Shown in pieces: positions 33,811 to 42,855 of a stretch of DNA of 64,000 bases; positions within the stretch are counted from its first letter, which is position 1; each line of letters opens with the position of its first letter. A model generated the notes under the pieces. It worked only from the letters and a program-made list of their open reading frames with translations, was not told the DNA's origin and searched no databases. The position numbers were made by a program, and so were the translations under genes. This DNA is from Agrilactobacillus yilanensis (GTDB taxonomy: Bacteria > Bacillota > Bacilli > Lactobacillales > Lactobacillaceae): the NCBI RefSeq assembly GCF_003946725.1, contig NZ_RHOY01000004.1, positions 62,001 through 126,000 on the forward strand, in the 5' to 3' direction.

Positions 33811-33850
33811 AAAAAATACCCTGAAAATCAAAATTGACGTCCAGGGCATT
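33811..33850 (-). terminator. Intrinsic terminator after menG
   Basis: TGCCCTG and CAGGGTA form the base of a hairpin with an inner TCAATTTTGA stem, and T6 follows on the minus strand. Confidence 0.78.
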
Positions 33851-33863
33851 ATCTTACGGATGA

Positions 33864-34574
33864 TTAACTTTTTTGACCATAATGGGCAGCTGCAGCACCT
33901 GCAACAAAAGTATCATAATGTACTGCTTTAAAACCAGCTTGGATAAATAAAGCTTCTAAAATTTCTGGTGAAACAAATTTGTGGGTGGAACTTTGTAAAT
34001 AATTATATTCATCATAACGATGAATTAAGCCGCCTACTAAAGGCAATAATTTCCCAAAATAAAGTTCCCAACCTAGCCGAATAACTGGCTGCTGTGGCTG
34101 CGAGGTTTCCAAACAAACCACATGGCCGCCAGGTTTAACAACCCGATACATTTCTTCCAGTACCCGACTGGCATCCGGCACATTACGTAATCCAAAACCG
34201 ATGGTGACTTTATCAAAAGTATTCGCTGCAAAAGGCAATTCTTGCGCATCACCTTGTAGAAATTGAATATTTTTAATATTTTCTTGAGCTTGTTTGTGTT
34301 CAGCAACTTCTAACATACCCGTACTGAAATCCAAGCCAACAACATTACCTGTAGGGCCTACTAAATCCGCAAGTATAAAAGTCCAAACACCCGTCCCACA
34401 GCAAAGATCCAACACTTGATCCCCTTTTTGAAGGGCCAAATTTGCATCCACCTGTTGCCGCCAATGATTGTGCAATCCCAAACTGATGACATTGTTCATC
34501 GAATCGTAATGATCGGCAATATTATCAAAAACATGCTGCACCTTTGTACTAGGTGTCTTATTTGTCAAAGCCAC
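33864..34574 (-). CDS. menG: Demethylmenaquinone methyltransferase
   Basis: 236 residues of the UbiE/MenG family. The SAM-binding motif is VLDLCCGTGVWTF near residue 54, and family motifs FDKVTIGFGLRN and EMYRVVKPGGHVVCLE follow. It adds the last methyl group of menaquinone. No other menaquinone genes are in the window; many lactobacilli lack a full pathway, so it may act on imported or partly made quinone. Next to doxX on the same strand. Confidence 0.9.
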   Translation of the reverse strand: MALTNKTPSTKVQHVFDNIADHYDSMNNVISLGLHNHWRQQVDANLALQKGDQVLDLCCGTGVWTFILADLVGPTGNVVGLDFSTGMLEVAEHKQAQENIKNIQFLQGDAQELPFAANTFDKVTIGFGLRNVPDASRVLEEMYRVVKPGGHVVCLETSQPQQPVIRLGWELYFGKLLPLVGGLIHRYDEYNYLQSSTHKFVSPEILEALFIQAGFKAVHYDTFVAGAAAAHYGQKS

Positions 34575-34595
34575 AAAAAAGCCTCCGGTATCTTA

Positions 34596-35111
34596 CTATT
34601 TTAATGAAACATCTGGATTAGGGTCACCCTTCAAAAAAGGTAATCTCTTTCTGAAGAACGGAATAACCCAGCGATCTAATCCAATCTTACCAGCATTTAA
34701 GCCAGCCATCAAAAAGAATATTTCTAAAATAATAAATAGCGGATTAACCGAAATTGTGCCTGCGAATAAGTAAGCAAAGTTCATAACCATCCCGAAAAAG
34801 GCTGCTAAAGTTGTTAACGTGCCAAACAATAGGCCTAAACCAACTAATAATTCACCCCATGATACCGCGAAATTAAAAAAGGCAATATTAGGTTGTGCAA
34901 ATGATTTCAAGAAACCGACATAATGGGGATATGCTGTTGCTTTTTCAGGGGTTAAAACTGGATTGTTAATCGCATTCATGATGAAGCCCTGGGCATCAAA
35001 CCCTTTTGTTACTTTACCAAAGCCATCTATTGTCCACTGATAACCTAGATAAAGCCGCATCACCGTTAGCAGCCACATTGCAATCTTACTATTACGAAGC
35101 CAATTAATCAT
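34596..35111 (-). CDS. DoxX family membrane protein
   Basis: 171 residues with four membrane helices, starting MINWLRNSKIAMWLLTVMRL and including the GYQWTIDGFGKV segment. It belongs to the DoxX/DoxD group of quinone-linked membrane proteins. The ATG at 35111 follows GGAGGAAGG. It lies 21 nt upstream of menG, which suggests a role in quinone or electron-transfer chemistry, an inference from context. Confidence 0.78.
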   Translation of the reverse strand: MINWLRNSKIAMWLLTVMRLYLGYQWTIDGFGKVTKGFDAQGFIMNAINNPVLTPEKATAYPHYVGFLKSFAQPNIAFFNFAVSWGELLVGLGLLFGTLTTLAAFFGMVMNFAYLFAGTISVNPLFIILEIFFLMAGLNAGKIGLDRWVIPFFRKRLPFLKGDPNPDVSLK

Positions 35112-35337
35112 AAGTCCTTCCTCCAATAACAATTATATTTGTTGCCCCTATATAATAACATGTAAGCGCAATAATAAATAACATTTTTTCAATCTCCTAT
35201 AAATTTTAATAATTCTTTACAATTACATTTTAAAACTGATATATTAATGATCGCTCGATTTTTGCTTGGCTAGACTGTACGACTGGATAAAAAACAATTG
35301 TGAATCATTACTCAATATAAAAATAACGTGATTTTTG

Positions 35338-35372
35338 CAAAAAAATAGCCACCAGTTTTCACTGCTGACCTT
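35338..35372 (-). terminator. Intrinsic terminator after sua5
   Basis: On the minus strand GTCA-G-CAGT and ACTG-G-TGGC pair around a GAAA tetraloop, followed by a T run. It ends the tdk-prfA-prmC-sua5 transcript. The remaining 35112-35337 and 35373-35440 sequence is A/T-rich with a TGGCTTA/TAAGCCA hairpin and no gene. Confidence 0.72.
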
Positions 35373-35440
35373 CCCCATAACACTGGCTTACTTAATAAGC
35401 CATGACGGGTATTTTTTATAAAACTGGTTTGTTTCCAAAA

Positions 35441-36469
35441 TTAATTTTCTTGATTTTCACGCTCAAAATAATGAGCCCCAGCTGCTTTTTCCAGGCGATT
35501 CATATACGCTGTACCTAGCCCCGTGGCTTCAAAGCCTTCTGCTAAAATAATCTTTATTTCAGGCTGTAAATCAAAATAACGTAGCCCATCAAATAAATGC
35601 CGGCTGGCTGTAGTTACCGAATTGCCTAAGCTAAACTGCGACTTAAAACGAATCTCACTTTGCGCCGTTAAAACAGTGTCCGTAGCTAATAAGCCTACCG
35701 CAACGTCTTGTGCTAGTGCCCACTTAATGGCTTTTGGAAAATCGGCCGCCTGCTTTACAATAATCACCGCTGCCTCTGGTGCATAGTGGCGATATTTCAT
35801 TCCCGGCGCCTTAGGAATTTCATCTTTAGCCACATGATGCTGATTATCCAAAACTTCAGGCAAAACCGTCAATAACGCTTGGCGTGTTACCGCACCTGGT
35901 CTTAAAATGACGGCGGGAACTACTGAAAGATCAATCACCGTTGATTCAACACCAACTGTTGTCGGCCCATCGTCCAAAACTGCCGCAATTTTGCCGCCTA
36001 GGTCGTGTAGCACGTGGTCGGCTGTTGTCGGGCTAGGTTTGCCGGAAGTGTTGGCAGAGGGCCCTACAATCGGCACACCGGCCGCTTTAATCAGAGCCAA
36101 CGTCGCCGCATTATCTGGCATTCTAAAAGCCGCCGTCTTTAAGCCACCCGTAACACAAGGATCCAAAGCACCATTTCGAATCGGTAAAATAATTGTTAAT
36201 GGCCCTGGCCAAAATTTAGCAACTAATTCTGAAACCGCTGCGCTGGGTAAAATGGCATATTGCTGCACTTGTTCAAAAGAGCACACATGGACAATTAAAG
36301 GATTATCACTAGGCCGCCCTTTAGCCTGATAGACTTGTTTAACAGCTGTAGGATTGGTGGCATCTGCCCCTAAACCGTAAACGGTTTCTGTGGGAAAAGC
36401 CACCAGTTGGCCTTGTTTAATAAAAGCTGCTGCTTCAGCGATTTCTGTTGTATTCAAACGTTTTGTCAC
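35441..36469 (-). CDS. sua5: Threonylcarbamoyl-AMP synthase
   Basis: 342 residues, the long Sua5 form: a YrdC-like domain (PTETVYGLGADATN near residue 25, KGRPSDNPLIVHV near 50) and a C-terminal Sua5 domain. It makes threonylcarbamoyl-AMP for the t6A modification of ANN-decoding tRNAs. Last gene of the tdk-prfA-prmC cluster. Confidence 0.93.
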   Translation of the reverse strand: MTKRLNTTEIAEAAAFIKQGQLVAFPTETVYGLGADATNPTAVKQVYQAKGRPSDNPLIVHVCSFEQVQQYAILPSAAVSELVAKFWPGPLTIILPIRNGALDPCVTGGLKTAAFRMPDNAATLALIKAAGVPIVGPSANTSGKPSPTTADHVLHDLGGKIAAVLDDGPTTVGVESTVIDLSVVPAVILRPGAVTRQALLTVLPEVLDNQHHVAKDEIPKAPGMKYRHYAPEAAVIIVKQAADFPKAIKWALAQDVAVGLLATDTVLTAQSEIRFKSQFSLGNSVTTASRHLFDGLRYFDLQPEIKIILAEGFEATGLGTAYMNRLEKAAGAHYFERENQEN

Positions 36470-36484
36470 TTTTATACCTACTTC

Positions 36485-37330
36485 CTAACTCAATTTGCCA
36501 CGTAAAATTCGATCTTGTGCGGCTAAATCTTGTTTAAACGCCAAAGAAACCTGTGGCAAACCCTCTTGAAAAAGTTTTGCCAAGGCTTGTTTTTGCTGAT
36601 AACCAAATTCTAAATAAAACTGTCCAGAAGCTGTCAAATGCGCCGATACCGCTTCAGCAAACCGCTGATAAAACGCCAAGCCATTTTCAGCAGCAAATAG
36701 GGCAATCTCCGGTTCATAGCGCCACACACTTTTGTCCATCACACCAATTTCTGAACGACTGATATAAGGTGGGTTGGAGAGGATTAGATCAAATTTCTGA
36801 TCGGCCACAGCTGCCCACAAATCGCCTTGTTTAAAGGTCAATGCTGCATCTAATTTTTTTGCATTCTTTGCAGCCACTTTTAAAGCGGCTTCTGAAATAT
36901 CAGTTGCGGTTATTTGCCAATTTGGCCGTGCCAATTTTAAAGTAATGGCTAAAATACCACTACCTGTACCAATATCTAAAACGTTCAACGGCTGATCAGC
37001 TGGGTAATCTGCCAATACCCAAGCCACTAATGTTTCCGTATCAAACTGCGGAATTAAAACATTTTCATCAACATAAAAGGCTCGATTATAAAACCAAGCT
37101 TCATGCACAATATATTGCGGTGGCACATCCGCCAAAAGTTGTTGACTATCTGCCTTCAACTGTGTTTGTACCGTCGATGGCATCACCTGCTGTTGGTTCA
37201 CTAAATAATCCGTCTGAGTCCAATGCTGCCGTGTCAAAAAGACATACATTAAATCTTCAAAATTCTTGCCAGCCGCTTCAAACTGTGCTTTGGCTGCTTG
37301 AAGACCCTTAAAATAGGTCAGATTCGCCAT
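36485..37330 (-). CDS. prmC: Release factor glutamine methyltransferase
   Basis: 281 residues. The SAM site is [13 protein letters not shown] near residue 114, and the catalytic NPPY motif is in [10 protein letters not shown] near 183. It methylates the Gln of the GGQ loop of release factors. The ATG at 37330 overlaps prfA, its substrate gene, by 23 nt. Confidence 0.95.
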   Translation of the reverse strand: MANLTYFKGLQAAKAQFEAAGKNFEDLMYVFLTRQHWTQTDYLVNQQQVMPSTVQTQLKADSQQLLADVPPQYIVHEAWFYNRAFYVDENVLIPQFDTETLVAWVLADYPADQPLNVLDIGTGSGILAITLKLARPNWQITATDISEAALKVAAKNAKKLDAALTFKQGDLWAAVADQKFDLILSNPPYISRSEIGVMDKSVWRYEPEIALFAAENGLAFYQRFAEAVSAHLTASGQFYLEFGYQQKQALAKLFQEGLPQVSLAFKQDLAAQDRILRGKLS

Positions 37331-38405
37331 TTTGAATTTGCTCCATCTTTTGTGCTTGATCATAAACAATCAAGGCATCAATTACTTCGCCTAAATCGCC
37401 GCCCATAATTCGATCTAATTTATTTAAAGTTAATCCGATTCGGTGGTCAGTCACCCGGTTTTGTGGGTAATTATACGTCCGAATCCGTTCAGAACGATCG
37501 CCAGAACCTACTGCTGATTTCCGGCTAGCATCATATTCACTTTGATTTTCACTTTCATAATAATCATAAACCCGGGACCGCAAAATCTGCATGGCTTTTT
37601 CCCGATTTTGTTGTTGTGACCGTTGATCTTGCATGGCAACAACAATCCCTGTTGGTAAATGCGTCATCCGCACCGCTGAAGAGGTTTTATTGATATGCTG
37701 ACCCCCGGCACCAGATGAACGATAAACATCCACCCGAATATCTTTTGGATCAATATCCACATCTACTTCATCATACTCAGGCATCACTGCAACCGTTGCT
37801 GTTGATGTGTGTACACGACCTTGAGATTCTGTTTGTGGTACCCGCTGAACTCGATGGGCGCCGTTTTCATATTTTAATTTTGAGAAAACGCTACTCCCTG
37901 TAATTAAAATTGAAACTTCTTTGAAGCCGCCAACTTCAGTCCGATTCTCATCGATAATTTCAAAATGCCAATTTTGTCGTTCAGCATATTTTTGATACAT
38001 GCCCAATAAATCACCGGCAAACAAACTCGCTTCGTCACCACCGGCAGCGCCACGGATTTCCATAATGATATTTTTGTCATCATTAGGATCTTTAGGCAGC
38101 ATTAAAATCTTAATCTGTTCTTCTAAAGTTGCTTTTTCAGCCTGTAATTCCCGCAAATCTTCTTTTGCTAATTCTTCTAGTTCCGCATCATGGGACTCTC
38201 TTAAAACTTCTTCGCTTTCTTTAATATCAGATTCCACCGCTTTATAGCGTTTATATTCAGAAACGACTTCACGCACACTGCCTTCTTCTTTAGAAAGGGC
38301 CATATAACGTTTTGTATCATTAATGACTTCAGGGTCTGACATTAATTCTTGCAATTCACTGTAACGGCCTAATAAACCGTCTAATTGTTCAAATATCTTG
38401 TCCAT
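37308..38405 (-). CDS. prfA: Peptide chain release factor 1
   Basis: 365 residues. The GGQ loop is in [18 protein letters not shown] near residue 230, and the stop-codon reading segment is in the middle domain ([15 protein letters not shown]). It ends translation at UAA and UAG. 18 nt downstream of tdk. Confidence 0.98.
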   Translation of the reverse strand: MDKIFEQLDGLLGRYSELQELMSDPEVINDTKRYMALSKEEGSVREVVSEYKRYKAVESDIKESEEVLRESHDAELEELAKEDLRELQAEKATLEEQIKILMLPKDPNDDKNIIMEIRGAAGGDEASLFAGDLLGMYQKYAERQNWHFEIIDENRTEVGGFKEVSILITGSSVFSKLKYENGAHRVQRVPQTESQGRVHTSTATVAVMPEYDEVDVDIDPKDIRVDVYRSSGAGGQHINKTSSAVRMTHLPTGIVVAMQDQRSQQQNREKAMQILRSRVYDYYESENQSEYDASRKSAVGSGDRSERIRTYNYPQNRVTDHRIGLTLNKLDRIMGGDLGEVIDALIVYDQAQKMEQIQNGESDLF

Positions 38406-38423
38406 ACGACAACTCCTTAAGTT

Positions 38424-38993
38424 TTATAATTTAGGATGAAAATAATGACGCCGACACACCGGATAATAAGACTCATTTCCGCCAATTTGTAATTGCTGAC
38501 CTTGGTAGACAGGCTGCCCATTTTGAACACGAAGATTCATGACAGCCTTCTTTTTACAAAACCAGCAAATCGTTTTCATTTCTTCTATTTTATCAGCATA
38601 CAGCAATAAATACTTCGAGCCTTCAAACAATTCATTTTTAAAATCATTTTTTAACCCAAAAGCCATAACTGGTATTTTTAGAGTGTCCACAATTTGGGAA
38701 GCTTCCAAAATATGATGTTTCTTCAAAAATTGTGCCTCATCGATTAAAACACAAGCAGCATTAGCGTTCAACTTTTTGACCAAATTATAAATATTGGTTT
38801 CATCATAAACCGCAATCGCTTCTCTTTCTAGTCCAATTCGACTAGCAACCATGCCCACACCATTTCGGGTATCTACACCGCTTGTCATAATAATGACCGC
38901 TTTGCCTTGCTCTTCATAATTATGTGCTACCTTCAAAATTTCGATCGTTTTACCACTATTCATTGCGCCGTAACGAAAAAATAATTGGGCCAC
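38424..38993 (-). CDS. tdk: Thymidine kinase
   Basis: 189 residues, the type II enzyme. The P-loop is [12 protein letters not shown] at residue 9, Walker B is VLIDEAQF near 84, and the zinc site uses CWFC and CRRH in the C-terminal part. It makes dTMP from thymidine. First gene of the operon, divergent from murT. Confidence 0.96.
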   Translation of the reverse strand: MAQLFFRYGAMNSGKTIEILKVAHNYEEQGKAVIIMTSGVDTRNGVGMVASRIGLEREAIAVYDETNIYNLVKKLNANAACVLIDEAQFLKKHHILEASQIVDTLKIPVMAFGLKNDFKNELFEGSKYLLLYADKIEEMKTICWFCKKKAVMNLRVQNGQPVYQGQQLQIGGNESYYPVCRRHYFHPKL

Positions 38994-39149
38994 TAGAATG
39001 CATTCCCTTCGTAAATACTCACAACCCTTAAGTATACTCGCTTAGTTTTTAAAATTCATTATGAATTACGAAATTTGCTACTCAATCACAAATCTTTTTG
39101 CTATTATTAGATAAGTTAAAAATGTTTTCGAAATAGAAAGGCGGCTATT

Positions 39150-40496
39150 ATGAGTATAAAGTCTGCTTTAGCCACAGTCACTGGTAAATCAAGTTATTGG
39201 TTTTTGCATAATGTTTTAAAAGGTGGTAGTTCTTTTCCAGGTAAAACTGCTGAAAGAATCGATCCAGATATTTTAAAAAGCTTGTCAAAAGGCTATGAAG
39301 TCATCATTGTTACTGGCACAAATGGTAAAACTTTAACTACAGCATTGATTGTTAAAGTCTTGAGCCAAAAATACGATGAAATTTTGACAAATCCCACGGG
39401 TTCCAATATGACACAAGGTATTGTCACCGCCTTTTTAGCCCATCATCATCATCGCCACAACAAAAAGCTAGCCATTTTAGAAGTTGATGAAGCCAACGTT
39501 GCACCGGTTTGTCGTTATATCACCCCTAAAGCCTTTGTTCTAACTAATATTTTTCGGGATCAAATGGATCGTTACGGTGAAATCTATACGACCTATGATA
39601 AAATTTTGGCCGGCATCAAACTTGCACCAGAAGCCACCGTCATTATGAATGGGGACGCTGCTATTTTTGCTTCCAAAGATATCCCTAATCCTAAAATTTA
39701 TTATGGTTTTGAAACAACTGACGGCCATCGAGATTTTAAAGCCAGTGTTAATACGGATGGTGTTTTATGTCCAAAATGTAATCACATTTTACACTATCAT
39801 GAATTGACCTATGCAAATTTAGGCAACTATTTCTGTCCAAATTGCGGCTTCAAACGGCCTGAGTTAACTCAAAAAATTCGGCAAATTAATCGCCAAACAC
39901 CGGTTAGTTCTAGTTTTACAATTGACAATCAAACATTCAGTTTGAATATTGGTGGTACTTATAATATTTATAACGCCTTAACCGCTTATACTGTCGGCCG
40001 ATTCTATGATATTCAACCTGCCGAAATCGCCAAAGCGTTCACTCAAAATGAACAAGTCTTTGGCCGCCAAGAAGCCATTCAAGTTGGTGATAAAGCAGTC
40101 ACCTTAATTCTAGTCAAAAATCCCGTGGGCCTAAACCAAGTCCTGGACTTGCTGCACACAGAACAAAACGACTTCTCTTTAGGTGTCTTGCTTAATGCCA
40201 ATTACGCAGATGGTATTGATACCAGTTGGATTTGGGATGGTGACTTTGAAAATCTACCTAAAGCAAAAATCAAAGCCTACCTTGCCGGCGGAGAACGATC
40301 TGATGATATTGACTTCCGATTAAAAGTTGCTAATGTCCCAGAAACCGACCTCACCCACGTTCAAGGCATGTCAGACGTCCTACCTGAAATCAAAAAAATG
40401 CCTACAAAACAAGTTTATATCTTAGCCACCTACACCGCCATGCTCCAGTTACGCAAAATCATGGCTAATGAAAAACTGATAAAAACCGGATTTTAA
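39150..40496 (+). CDS. murT: Lipid II isoglutaminyl synthase subunit MurT
   Basis: 448 residues of the Mur-ligase superfamily. The ATP loop is IVTGTNGKTLTTALIV near residue 55, a zinc ribbon of four cysteines (CPKCNH and CPNCGF) is near 205-235, and the DUF1727 domain has NANYADGIDTSWIWD near 350. MurT with the glutaminase GatD amidates the D-Glu of lipid II. The partner gatD normally lies next to murT, but here four hairpin repeats and nagB follow, and tdk lies upstream. The ribosome binding site AAAGGCGG stands before the ATG. Confidence 0.93.
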   Translation: MSIKSALATVTGKSSYWFLHNVLKGGSSFPGKTAERIDPDILKSLSKGYEVIIVTGTNGKTLTTALIVKVLSQKYDEILTNPTGSNMTQGIVTAFLAHHHHRHNKKLAILEVDEANVAPVCRYITPKAFVLTNIFRDQMDRYGEIYTTYDKILAGIKLAPEATVIMNGDAAIFASKDIPNPKIYYGFETTDGHRDFKASVNTDGVLCPKCNHILHYHELTYANLGNYFCPNCGFKRPELTQKIRQINRQTPVSSSFTIDNQTFSLNIGGTYNIYNALTAYTVGRFYDIQPAEIAKAFTQNEQVFGRQEAIQVGDKAVTLILVKNPVGLNQVLDLLHTEQNDFSLGVLLNANYADGIDTSWIWDGDFENLPKAKIKAYLAGGERSDDIDFRLKVANVPETDLTHVQGMSDVLPEIKKMPTKQVYILATYTAMLQLRKIMANEKLIKTGF

Positions 40497-40498
40497 AT

Positions 40499-40616
40499 CA
40501 GAGCGCGAACCAACACGGGTTGATTTCGCAGTATAACCTAGACTTGGCAGGTAGTCGCCTGCGACTGACAACAAGGCGTAGTTATATGTAGAAATCAATG
40601 TTGGTGAGCGCGTTTT
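40499..40616 (+). repeat. Covarying hairpin repeat, unit C
   Basis: It starts CAGAGCGCGA 2 nt after the murT stop and ends GAGCGCGTTTT. Outer arms are CCAACA/TGTTGG and TTGATTTC/GAAATCAA with a CGGG bulge. Inner blocks TATAACCTAGACTTG and CAAGGCGTAGTTATA pair, and AGTCGC/GCGACT caps the hairpin. Confidence 0.87.
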
Positions 40617-40621
40617 GGAAT

Positions 40622-40738
40622 CAGAGCGTGACCAAAGACGGGTTGATTTTGAGCATAGCCTAGGCTAACGCCGTGAGCGGGTCTCGCTTACAAGTTAGAC
40701 GTAGCTAAGCGCAAAAATCAGTCTTTGGGAGCGCGTTT
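40622..40738 (+). repeat. Covarying hairpin repeat, unit D
   Basis: Starts CAGAGCGTGA. Outer arms CCAAAGAC/GTCTTTGG and TGATTTT/AAAATCA with a GGGT bulge. The central part is almost the same as unit A at 2.1 kb, while the outermost arm differs on both sides. Confidence 0.87.
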
Positions 40739-40741
40739 AAT

Positions 40742-40861
40742 CAGAGCGTGACAAGCTACGGTTTTGACAATGCGCATAACCTAGACTTACGACATAAGCC
40801 CGAACTTGGCTTGTGAGTAAGGCGTAGTTATGTAAATTGTCAGTAGCTTGGAACGCGTTTT
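40742..40861 (+). repeat. Covarying hairpin repeat, unit E
   Basis: Starts CAGAGCGTGA and ends GAACGCGTTTT. Outer arms CAAGCTAC/GTAGCTTG and TGACAAT/ATTGTCA with a GGTTT bulge. Inner blocks CATAACCTAGACTTAC and GTAAGGCGTAGTTATG pair, and AAGCC/GGCTT caps the hairpin. Confidence 0.87.
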
Positions 40862-40866
40862 AGAAT

Positions 40867-40946
40867 CAGAGCGCGAACTAGCGCGGGAAAGCCTCGAGCA
40901 CATAACCTAGCCTTACAAAATAAACCCGATCTTGGCTCACAATCAA
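40867..40946 (+). repeat. Covarying hairpin repeat, unit F (5' half only)
   Basis: Starts CAGAGCGCGAACTAG and continues GCGGGAAAGCCTCGA, as unit B does, then CATAACCTAGCCTTAC. The 3' half is lost. It ends the tandem run, whose units repeat at about 120-125 nt. Confidence 0.75.
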
Positions 40947-40966
40947 ATACAATACAGCCATAAATT

Positions 40967-41008
40967 TAAGCGGCCGACGAAATTAAAAAATTCATCGGCC
41001 GCTTTTTA
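40967..41008 (+). terminator. Intrinsic terminator after murT repeats
   Basis: AAGCGGCCGACGAA and TTCATCGGCCGCTT pair around an A-rich loop and are followed by a T run on the plus strand. It ends the murT transcript after the hairpin repeats. Confidence 0.88.
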
Positions 41009-41039
41009 TTTTTCTTATTAATTTCTAATTTTACTTTCC

Positions 41040-41069
41040 TTGACAAGGAACCATTCATTAAATTATAAT
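41040..41069 (+). promoter_or_regulatory. Promoter of nagB
   Basis: TTGACA (41040), 18 nt spacer, TATAAT (41064). Both hexamers are consensus. Confidence 0.85.
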
Positions 41070-41082
41070 TGGACTATACCAA
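41069..41082. promoter_or_regulatory. NagR/YvoA-type operator
   Basis: TTGGACTATACCAA spans the start-site region just after the -10 box of nagB. Read on the other strand it is TTGGTATAGTCCAA, one base from the GntR/NagR dre-type consensus TTGGTATAGACCAA. It should repress nagB when amino sugars are absent. Confidence 0.6.
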
Positions 41083-41110
41083 AAAGGTGATCTTGAAAGG
41101 AGTAACTTTA

Positions 41111-41818
41111 ATGAAAGTTATCGTAGCAAAAAACAATATCGAAGGTAGTCAAAAAGCATTTGAACTTATCAAATCTGCCATGGACAATGGTGCAGAAGTT
41201 TTAGGATTAGCAACAGGTAGTACGCCAATCGCTTTATATAATACTATGATCGATAGTGATGTAGACTTTTCTAAAATGACTTCTATTAACTTAGATGAAT
41301 ACGTTGGTTTAGCACCTGACAATGACCAAAGTTACCGCTATTTCATGCAAGAACATCTATTCAACAAGAAACCTTTTGCAAAAACTTACGTCCCTGATGG
41401 CTTAGCAACAGATGCTGAAGCTGAAACAAAACGTTACGATAAAGTTATTGAAGACAATCCAATTGACGTTCAGATTTTAGGGATTGGCTTAAATGGACAC
41501 ATTGGTTTTAACGAACCTGGTTCATCATTTGAAGGTCAAACAAGCAAAGTTGCTTTAACACAATCAACGATTGATGCCAATGCCCGTTTCTTTGAAAAAG
41601 AATCTGATGTACCAAAATTTGCTTACTCCATGGGTATCGGTTCAATCATGAAGAGTAAAAAAATTATCTTATTAGCTTTTGGTGAAGCCAAAGCTGATAT
41701 CATCAAAGAAACTATTGAAGGCCCAATTACGACTGATGTGCCAGCTTCTGTACTTCAAAATAAGGAAGATGTTACGATCATCTTAGATGAAGCAGCTGCT
41801 AGTAAATTAAGCAAGTAA
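41111..41818 (+). CDS. nagB: Glucosamine-6-phosphate deaminase
   Basis: 235 residues. Family motifs: [13 protein letters not shown] near residue 34, [10 protein letters not shown] near 60, and [18 protein letters not shown] near 125, with catalytic Asp and His. It converts GlcN-6-P to fructose-6-P and ammonia. The ATG at 41111 follows AAAGGAG by 8 nt; longer frames begin inside the operator. Confidence 0.96.
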   Translation: MKVIVAKNNIEGSQKAFELIKSAMDNGAEVLGLATGSTPIALYNTMIDSDVDFSKMTSINLDEYVGLAPDNDQSYRYFMQEHLFNKKPFAKTYVPDGLATDAEAETKRYDKVIEDNPIDVQILGIGLNGHIGFNEPGSSFEGQTSKVALTQSTIDANARFFEKESDVPKFAYSMGIGSIMKSKKIILLAFGEAKADIIKETIEGPITTDVPASVLQNKEDVTIILDEAAASKLSK

Positions 41819-41840
41819 TTACAATTATATAAGTATCCTA

Positions 41841-41887
41841 AAAGATCGATATGCCGTTTATTTGACGACATACCGATCTTTTTTTAT
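41841..41887. terminator. Intrinsic terminator between nagB and manA
   Basis: AAGATCGATATGCCGT and ACGACATACCGATCTT pair, with a T run on the plus strand and a shorter one on the minus strand. It serves the converging nagB and manA genes. Confidence 0.85.
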
Positions 41888-41890
41888 TTA

Positions 41891-42853
41891 TTAAGCTTTA
41901 CCTGGCACCGAAGCGATACAATCCAAATCACCATCTAATGTCCAATGTTTTGCATAGGCTGTCAAAATAAAATGCTGTCCCTTATGCAATGGATAAGTTT
42001 GCTGATCAATGGTCAAGGTGCCCTGTCCATCTAGCACAGAAACTAAGGTAAACGGATATTGTTTATTAAAGTCAACTTTATCTTTGATTAGCCAATGGTA
42101 AACGTTAAAATATTCAGATACTGGCTCACTGACTAAAGTAATCAAGGTGGACGCCCCTGCTTTTTGGGTTGTCGTATTAGCAGCCACCGGTGCAAATGGA
42201 ATTTGTGTCACATTATAGGCATCTTGTAAATGTAGCTCACGTTTTTTACCCGTAGTTGCATCTACCCGATCGTAATCATACAAACGATAAGTTGTATCAC
42301 TACTCTGCTGGCTCTCTAAAGCAATAATACCGGCATTTAATGCGTGAACGGTGCCACTAGGAACGTAAACAAAGTCGCCCTTTTTAACCGACTGTTTTCT
42401 TAATAATGCATCCCATTGGCCATTTTGAACCATTGTTTCAAATTCAGCTTTTGTTTTAGCGTGATGGCCAAAGATTAAATAGGCACCGGGCTTGGCGTCA
42501 ATGATATACCAACATTCTGTCTTGCCTAGGTCATTGGCGTGTTCAGCAGCATAGGCATCCCCTGGATGAACTTGCACAGAGAGGCTGGCTTCAGCATCTA
42601 GAATTTTTGTTAACAATGGGAAACGATCCCCTGGCATATCGTCAAATAATGACCGTTGTGTTGCCCACAACTGTGCCACTGTTTGACCCACAAAAGTACC
42701 ATTAGCCACAGTATTTGTGCCATGCGCGTGGCCAGAGATAGCCCAGCATTCTCCAATGTCACCTTTCGGTAGATCATAATCAAACTTTTTGAGCTCTTGT
42801 CCGCCCCAAATTTTTTCTTTAAAAACTGGGTTTAAAAATAAAACTTCATCCAT
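41891..42853 (-). CDS. manA: Mannose-6-phosphate isomerase
   Basis: 320 residues, the short Firmicutes type. Zinc-binding residues are in SVQVHPGDAYAAEH and GKTECWYIID, and VPSGTVHALNAG is the family motif near residue 160. It interconverts mannose-6-P and fructose-6-P. Its start lies 2 nt after the stop of the serine hydrolase gene, so the two form an operon. Confidence 0.95.
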   Translation of the reverse strand: MDEVLFLNPVFKEKIWGGQELKKFDYDLPKGDIGECWAISGHAHGTNTVANGTFVGQTVAQLWATQRSLFDDMPGDRFPLLTKILDAEASLSVQVHPGDAYAAEHANDLGKTECWYIIDAKPGAYLIFGHHAKTKAEFETMVQNGQWDALLRKQSVKKGDFVYVPSGTVHALNAGIIALESQQSSDTTYRLYDYDRVDATTGKKRELHLQDAYNVTQIPFAPVAANTTTQKAGASTLITLVSEPVSEYFNVYHWLIKDKVDFNKQYPFTLVSVLDGQGTLTIDQQTYPLHKGQHFILTAYAKHWTLDGDLDCIASVPGKA

Positions 42854-42855
42854 AT

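Noticed and set aside
35338-35400. Riboswitch-like sequence with GGGGAAGGT and GTGAAAAC, resembling parts of a cobalamin aptamer
   Set aside because: The B12 box is missing, and it lies at the end of a transcript, where a terminator explains it.
40497-41110. gatD hidden downstream of murT
   Set aside because: No frame of useful length; the space is filled with hairpin repeats and a terminator.
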